Below are positions 59,382 through 64,000 of a stretch of DNA of 64,000 nucleotides, piece after piece; within the stretch, counting starts at the first letter, position 1; every line of letters begins with the position of its first letter. This DNA comes from Chitinophagaceae bacterium (GTDB lineage Bacteria > Bacteroidota > Bacteroidia > Chitinophagales > Chitinophagaceae): positions 1-64,000 of the forward strand of contig JADJOC010000007.1 in assembly GCA_016713965.1 (NCBI GenBank). Reading direction: 5' to 3'. Both the position numbers and the translations under genes were made by a program. Under the pieces are notes generated by a model that saw only the letters and a program-made list of their open reading frames with translations, was not told the origin of the DNA and did no database searches.

Positions 59382-60782
59382 CTACTGTGTACCCACATCT
59401 ATATATACATTTTTAGCTAGTTGCCATCCTGCAAATATTTGCATAAAATTATCCAATCCTCTTTTTAATGTTATTGGTCCAGGCGGCCTTTGAGAACTAT
59501 AACCTTTCCATCCACCTATTCTTGCTATTATCCATTTGCTCCATAATAAAGACTTAGGTTTATGAGGATTTTTTAATTTATCAGTAGCACCCTCATACTT
59601 AGTATTTAAATGTTGCAGACATTGTTGTTCTTCATTTGTAAATACAACAAACGCATTCTCTTCTTCTGTTGCCTGCATCAATTGCATTACACGGATTACT
59701 GTGTTTAACCTAATACACATAACTTTCTAATAGCCCAACCTGTTTCCAACTGTGTTTCCTCCATTGCAAAACCTTGCTTTTTTAATAGACGGAACAACTG
59801 TTCTATATACCACCTTTTTCTATAAATATTGATTATATGCAAAGCATCTTCAAAGCTATTAACTTCATGGGAGGTAATGAGTCTCCAGCATATTTTATCC
59901 TTACCATCATACTGTTTTTCTACTGCCTCTACAACATACATCTGAACTTCAGCAGCCATTGTTTTATTATAATTATCTGCCGGTCTTTTTAAAAGTACTC
60001 TCTTATAACGTACCTCTACTGTAGCTTTCCTGCTACTTCTCTTCTTACGCCGTTCAGCTCCAATATCAATAACATATCTGCCACAACAGGGTTGCTCATC
60101 CAGGCTTGAAAACAGTTTTCCCCCATCTGCCAGCTTTCTATCTTTACCAATCCTGATTACTAAATGGCTCTTAGTATTAAGGACACTAACAAACTGTTCA
60201 TAAATATCGCCATCTCTGTCCTCAACAAAAGTTATACTACGGGCTTGTTGAAATTTTAGTTGTATGTTCTGACATGCCTTGATCCATTTGTAACTTTCTT
60301 TTTGCTCAATAGGCATTTTTCGGGTCTTTGATGCCCGCTTGGGATCATCATAAACCCGGTGCCATAGCTGGGCATCCCCACATCCCAGAACAGTATCGCT
60401 GAAAGCATCTATAACTAAGCTTGCATGAAGAAAAAAACCTAAATTGAAGTTGTCTTCAATAGTGCCAAGCCCTGTACCTTTTTTTAAGCCGATGGTAGTG
60501 ATTATTTAAATTAAAGCTGCTCGTATCTTGAATAACTATTAAATCACGATCATCACTTATGTTCCTGCATCTGTTTATTAACTCGGTAATCAAAGATTGT
60601 TCGGTAACTTTTTTATTATTTAAAAATCGGTAACAGCCTTTTTGTTCACAACGACTCTGTAATGAATAACGAATACTGCTGTTCCTTGCCAAAACCAATT
60701 GCTTTACTATTAAAGCCCCATTTTTCAAGTCTTCTATCATTAAAAAGACCTGTGAAATCTGGTGAATGTGGTATCAGTTCCA
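59382..60782 (-). pseudogene. IS4-family transposase (about three frameshifts)
   Basis: Pieces in order: ARNSSIRYSLQSRCEQKG, the first Asp region IVIQDTSSFNL, ASLVIDAFSDTVLGCGDAQL, VEDRDGD (second Asp) and INIYRKRWYIEQLFRLLKKQG, which is the Y-(2)-R-(3)-E-(6)-K signature of IS4. The C-terminal part is IIARIGGWKGYSSQRPPG. Breaks lie near 60740, 60478 and 59725. The stop codon TAG is the tip of the terminal repeat. The shifts could be sequencing error. Confidence 0.82.
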
Positions 60783-60828
60783 TATACTTTTTTTGCTAAT
60801 TTAATAAATATTTGTGGGTACACAGTAG
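59382..60828 (-). mobile_element. IS4-family element 2 with 11-bp target duplication
   Basis: Perfect 16-bp ends CTACTGTGTACCCACA / TGTGGGTACACAGTAG bound 1447 bp. Flanking CCGGTTACGGG (59371-59381) and CCGGCTACGGG (60829-60839) differ at one base and fit an IS4 target duplication. It is inserted at the top of a family B hairpin. Confidence 0.88.
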
Positions 60829-60907
60829 CCGGCTACGGGACATTGCGTTGAGTATAAAAGAGGTTTTGATAAAATAATAATTGTTACCGCAACGTTCCTT
60901 TCAGGAG

Positions 60908-61081
60908 CTACCGTGTACCCAGATGTTTTATTTATTTAATATTAAGGCTTTAAGGATAATCATTTTGTCAAAAAAAATTATAAAAAGTAATTTTTTAATA
61001 CTCAAACATAAAAATAATTATACTTTAAAAATAATTTTTGCGATAAGTATTATTATTAAATAACATGTGGGTACACGGTAG
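60908..61081. mobile_element. 174-bp MITE related to the IS4 element
   Basis: Ends CTACCGTGTACCCA / TGGGTACACGGTAG are close to those of the IS4 element (CTACTGTGTACCCACA). The inside is AT-rich with no gene. Flanks CCTTTCAGGAG and CCTTACAGGAG (60897-60907, 61083-61093) look like an imperfect target duplication. Likely mobilised by an IS4-type transposase. Confidence 0.75.
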
Positions 61082-61127
61082 CCCTTACAGGAGACGTTGC
61101 TAGGAAATGAATTTATGATTTTCTATA

Positions 61128-61245
61128 AAATTTTGCTTCGTTCAAGGTGGGAGATGCCGTCCATTTCTTCATTGCCAAAGGCATACATAATTAAATTCCA
61201 GCTTTTTTCTTTAATGTGTTTCATGGAATAACAATTGATGAACTG
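61128..61245 (-). pseudogene. Fragment of the multi-copy small gene family (copy 2)
   Basis: About 115 nt (GCTTCGTTCAAGGTGGGAGA to TGTTTCATGGAATAACAATT) match the middle of the genes at 7989 and 63100, with no start or stop attached. Confidence 0.7.
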
Positions 61246-61319
61246 GTTACTCTTTAATATAATCACAATTATTTTATACTTTTCGATAAATTTTGTATTT
61301 TACATATAAACAATTAGAA

Positions 61320-61481
61320 ATGCCAGTATCAACAATTCAGAAGAAAAAGAAAACCCAGCCAAAAGGCGTGGCTGTTTTCAAAAAAATGCTGGAAGACAAA
61401 AAAATAATCAGTAAGCATTTACAGGCCGGGGGCACATTTGCAGCATTAAAAGAAAAAGGATACCGCTTTGCAACCGTATAA
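61320..61481 (+). CDS. Small basic protein paired with a DUF6169 gene
   Basis: 53 residues, MPVSTIQKKKKTQPKGVAVF..KEKGYRFATV. The end overlaps the next start (TTG 61468) by 14 nt, so the two are translationally coupled. The small basic protein plus partner layout resembles a toxin-antitoxin pair, but neither role is shown. Confidence 0.6.
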   Translation: MPVSTIQKKKKTQPKGVAVFKKMLEDKKIISKHLQAGGTFAALKEKGYRFATV

Positions 61482-61824
61482 ATTTAGTATTGTAAAAAAT
61501 AATTATTACGAATTTACAACACAGGCAGGCACTAAATATGCCTGTTATTTTTTGTCATATGCCAATTACTTTACTGAATACAAAGAAATAGCCAATAAAA
61601 TTTATGCATTTAATATTGATATACTTGTAAAGGTTAGCAAAGCTGTTATTGATCCAAGGATTGGCTATACTATCGTTAAGATCATAAGAACTTTTTTGGA
61701 AGGATTGCAAAATGCTGTGGTATATGTTTGTGATACAAGCGATAGCCAGGAATTAATGCGAAAAAGGAAATTTGATGCATGGTTCCGGCAGCATGATGAT
61801 GGTACTATTAATCGTTTAGTCATT

Positions 61825-62905
61825 TAGTATGTATAAAACCACTATGCTGCATACTGTACATGGCTTACATGAAAGTATTTTTGCACCTGCTTTCTGTCAT
61901 TTTTTCGATTGTTCATAAATTCTTCTACGTTCATTTTCATCTGAGCCTTATTAATAGGGCGTTTCTTCCCAATTACATTAGTTTTTAAATCTTGATTTAC
62001 ATACTCTTGGGCATTTAATTCAGGGCTATAGGGTGGTAGAAAAATAATTCTATTCTTTCTTTGTTTTCTTCTAACCATGCTTTTACCGCTTTGGTTTTGT
62101 GTGCTGAATGTCCATCTACCACCAAAAATATCTTTTGTTGTTTATACTTTACCAGTTGCACTAAAAATTCTAAAATACGCCTCCGTTGAATGTGCCATCC
62201 AGTATCATAAACTCTACATGGCCTTTATTACTAATGGCTGATACCATGTTTAAAGAAAATCGTTGTCCTGTTTTTTTTTATCACAGGGGTTTCTCCTTTG
62301 GGTGCATAGCTTTTACCTGCCTGATGGTCGCTACGCATACCTACCTCATCTTCAAAATAAATAACTGCATTTTCTTTGAACGCCCTTTTCTTAATGGCTG
62401 GGTATTGTTGCTCTAACCATTCTTTTACCCGTTCAGGATTTTGTTCAAAGGCTTTGGTAATAGGCTTTTAGGGGTATAACCCCAACTCTTTAAATATCTG
62501 CCTACTTGCCAACGGCTTAACTCTATACCATATCTTTCCAGTATCAATTGCTGTACTGCTTCTCTTGTCCATAACCCAAAAGATAGCTTTAATTGTTCTG
62601 GTAATTTCTCTTTCACCAACTGCCTTACTTCGGCAGCCTGCTTGCCATTTATTTTTTTACCGCCTTGAACTCCTCGTTTTTTTGATGCCAAACCTCTACT
62701 GCCTTTTTGCCTATAGCGATACCAAATTTTTTGAACCCCATTTAAGGTTAAACCATAAAGCAATGAGCATTCTTGCTGGCTACCTTTTTTCTTTTTAAGA
62801 AAATCAACCACCAATAACCGTACTTTTTCTTGGGCATCTTTACTGCCACGGCGTTTATCTTTTTGCATACGCAAAAATACAAAATAAAATTGATATTACA
62901 TACTA
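61825..62905 (-). mobile_element. IS630-family element at a TA site
   Basis: TAGTATGTA at the left and TACATACTA at the right are inverted ends on TA, as IS630 targets TA dinucleotides and duplicates them. Length about 1.08 kb; one transposase on the minus strand. Confidence 0.82.
61842..62874 (-). pseudogene. IS630-family transposase (frameshifted)
   Basis: N-terminal winged-helix part (QQECSLLYGLTLNGVQKIWY, WTREAVQQLILERYGIELS). Catalytic residues: FEDEVGM (Asp), VVDGHSAHKT (Asp) and YSPELNAQEYVN (Glu). Frame breaks near 62430, 62265 and 62085. About 340 residues when corrected. Confidence 0.82.
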
Positions 62906-63061
62906 AATTATGCTCTTATTAATATTATCAAAATAGACGGACATATTGCCATAGAGGATTTTGATATGCACAACGCTATTTTAATCCATAAAGACAATCC
63001 AAAAAAAAATAAGTTTATTGAAGCTTTTACAGATTTAAATAATTCTGCTCAAAAATAATAT

Positions 63062-63092
63062 TAAAAAAGCCTGTACCATCTAGTACAGGCTT
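63062..63092. terminator. Terminator shared with the copy 1 locus
   Basis: AAGCCTGTAC / GTACAGGCTT hairpin; nearly the same as 7948-7990 and placed identically after the related gene. Confidence 0.85.
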
Positions 63093-63099
63093 CTCATTC

Positions 63100-63381
63100 T
63101 TACTCTCCCTCCACCTTAAACAACGGTACCAGTTCCTTATCAATTACTACCAAAGCTTCACACAGCTTATTGATTTGTTCGTAAAAGAAAAGCAGGTTGC
63201 TTCGTTCAAGGTGGGAGATGCCTTCCATTTCTTCATTGCCAAAGGCATACATGATTAAATTCCAGCTTTTTTCTTTAATGTGTTCCATGGAATAACAATC
63301 GAAAAAACGATGGATTGTTTGCAGGCTTTGGGCTACGCTTACTGTAGCGGTGTTTTTAGATCGTCCTTTTGGTTCGAGCAT
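63100..63381 (-). CDS. Multi-copy small protein family, copy 3 (intact)
   Basis: 93 residues: MLEPKGRSKNTATVSVAQSL, QTIHRFFDCYSMEHIKEKSW, SHLERSNLLFFYEQINKLCEAL, ending LVPLFKVEGE. The only full copy here; the related genes at 7989 and 61128 are broken. About 85% DNA identity with copy 1, estimated by eye. Predicted helical, function unknown. The leader before it is strongly structured. Confidence 0.7.
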   Translation of the reverse strand: MLEPKGRSKNTATVSVAQSLQTIHRFFDCYSMEHIKEKSWNLIMYAFGNEEMEGISHLERSNLLFFYEQINKLCEALVVIDKELVPLFKVEGE

Positions 63382-63484
63382 AACTAAAGGGTTTTTAAAG
63401 GTTATTAAAATGAGAACAGGTCACCGCTCGAACCATTCTTGCAAGCAAGGTGGACTAAGGGACTTACACCCTCTTGCCTGTTCT
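63371..63484 (-). promoter_or_regulatory. Structured leader that can mask a start codon
   Basis: GGTTCGAGC at 63371-63379 and GCTCGAACC at 63426-63434 are perfect 9-bp complements; in the minus-strand RNA one arm covers the last base of the start codon and the next eight bases. Further out, AGAACAGG (63413-63420) pairs with CCTGTTCT (63477-63484). The two helices cannot all form together, so an on/off switch of translation is possible. Between 63485 and 63616 nothing else is seen. Confidence 0.5.
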
Positions 63485-63616
63485 TTAAGTTGATTTTTTT
63501 AGTCTTACTAAGATTGCGTATTTTAAAAATGAATAGTTCGAGCACTTCAAAATAAATATTTCTTTCAAATCAGCACAAAATATTTACAAAAATTAGTAAA
63601 TTGTTAGCAACAACTC

Positions 63617-63820
63617 ATGGATAATACACTTTTATATAGCAAGCTTACTTCACTTCCGGAAAATATGAAATCTGAAGTTTCAGATTTTATTGATTTTCAT
63701 TTGTCAAAATCCAAAAAGATAACATCGAAAAAAAAGCCAAAATTTGGCAGCGGCAAAGGAATGTTTACAATGAAAAAAACCTTTGACAAACCTATTGAAG
63801 ATTTTAAAGATTATATCTGA
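63617..63820 (+). CDS. DUF2281-like antitoxin of a VapBC-type pair
   Basis: 67 residues: MDNTLLYSKLTSLPENMKSEV..DFIDFHL, a basic linker (SKKITSKKKPKFGSGKGMF) and a tail KPIEDFKDYI. This is the DUF2281 antitoxin layout. A PIN-domain toxin gene follows at once. Confidence 0.75.
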   Translation: MDNTLLYSKLTSLPENMKSEVSDFIDFHLSKSKKITSKKKPKFGSGKGMFTMKKTFDKPIEDFKDYI

Positions 63821-63823
63821 TCA

Positions 63824-64000
63824 TACGCCATTTACGGATACCTACACTTTGATTTGGTTTATTAATGGCGACAAAGAACTATCCGTCAAAGCAAGAAAGG
63901 CTATTGAAGCTGATAAAGCAGAGAATTTTATAAGTGTTGCAAGTTAGTGGGAGATGGCAATAAAAATAAGCCTTAACCGGCTGGATTTAAAATCTTCATT
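63824..64000 (+). CDS. PIN-domain toxin (VapC type), partial, with defects
   Basis: Reads RHLLDTYTLIWFINGDKELSVKARKAI after restoring one T near 63836, with the first PIN-domain Asp in LLDTYTLIW. A TAG at 63945-63947 replaces the Leu codon in VAS-x-WEMAIK. The rest lies past the window edge. PIN toxins are RNases; this copy may be inactive or may carry sequence errors. Confidence 0.65.

Larger units (their letters stand above)
59362..61100. repeat. Paired palindrome (REP family B), both hairpins interrupted
   Basis: Hairpin 1 (GCAATGTCTCCGG... / ...CGGGACATTGC) is split by the IS4 element at 59382-60828. Hairpin 2 (GCAACGTTCC... / ...GGAGACGTTGC) is split by the MITE at 60908-61081. The spacer between (60847-60888) matches that of the intact copy at 50356-50399. 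Confidence 0.85.
61468..63058 (+). pseudogene. DUF6169-like gene, split by IS630
   Basis: The front (61468-61824) reads QPYKFSIVKNNYYEFTTQAG, YANYFTEYKEIANKIYAFNI, WFRQHDDGTINRLVI. The rest resumes after the IS: NYALINIIKIDGHIAIEDF, NKFIEAFTDLNNSAQK, stop at 63056-63058. Together about 170 residues of a DUF6169-like protein. One base is off at the junction (T-A-A for T-A-x), either lost or a scar. Confidence 0.6.

Noticed and set aside
63413..63484. Structured leader considered as tRNA, retron or group II intron end
   Set aside because: GGTTCGAGC looks like a T-arm, but no acceptor, D or anticodon arm fits, and no reverse transcriptase gene is nearby.
1..64000. CRISPR arrays, prophage or conjugation genes, rRNA and tRNA genes
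   Set aside because: No regularly spaced repeats, structural phage genes, relaxase or Tra genes, and no tRNA cloverleaf other than the tmRNA were found.

Overview
The window looks like a low-GC Bacteroidota chromosome, most likely a member of the Chitinophagaceae or a close relative. This rests on a short primary sigma factor without region 1.1, promoters with a TAnnTTTG -7 box, a TonB-dependent receptor with a carboxypeptidase-like N-terminal domain, a DUF4249 lipoprotein, an HU-CCDC81/SPOR protein, a DUF2490 outer-membrane protein and a tmRNA tag ending YAMAA. The genus is inferred, not shown.

Layout. 1-7 kb: a YCF48-like secreted protein, tcdA split by an IS3 copy, then histidine degradation (hutH, hutU) with a RelE/ParE toxin-antitoxin pair wedged between. 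7-10 kb: an AT-rich orphan gene, one copy of a multi-copy small gene, and an IS4-family element sitting in a REP-like palindrome. 10-13 kb: a probable metal (copper) response module: HMA-AraC regulator, HMA-MauE membrane protein and an outer-membrane protein. 13-18 kb: MscS channel, serine hydrolase, a hypothetical gene split by a second IS3 element, a DUF2490 barrel. 18.7-20.4 kb: pyrG. 20.4-25.5 kb: stress-type small proteins and a histidine kinase / single-domain regulator / NtrC-type regulator set. 26-30.5 kb: tmRNA, pgi, threonine aldolase, rpoD. 30.9-34.4 kb: DUF4249 lipoprotein and a tandem family of related secreted proteins. 34.5-45.2 kb: trxB, folB, an M1 peptidase, a methyltransferase, a malQ remnant, SET and YhhN proteins, an HU/SPOR protein, FKBP and serine dehydratase. 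45.3-49.8 kb: an IS5 element, a peroxiredoxin-thioredoxin-DUF6952 operon, an IS110 element with a candidate bridge-RNA region, and an XRE/DUF2975 pair. 50-58.5 kb: DoxX and Dps between AT-rich direct repeats, a YadA-head/S74 surface protein and a 1019-residue TonB receptor. 59-64 kb: an accessory zone with an IS4 element and a MITE in a paired palindrome, IS630 inside a DUF6169 gene, two more copies of the small gene family, and a VapBC-type pair running off the end.

Three themes stand out. First, about two dozen genes, including essential ones (pyrG, pgi, trxB), carry one-base shifts, nearly all explained by a homopolymer one base short. This points to residual long-read or pyrosequencing error rather than gene decay, so broken genes are annotated at full extent with the shift noted. 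Second, seven transposable elements from five families (IS3 x2, IS4 x2, IS5, IS110, IS630) plus a MITE lie in 64 kb. Third, the two IS4 elements and the MITE each sit at the apex of a REP-like palindrome, which suggests that such hairpins are their target.
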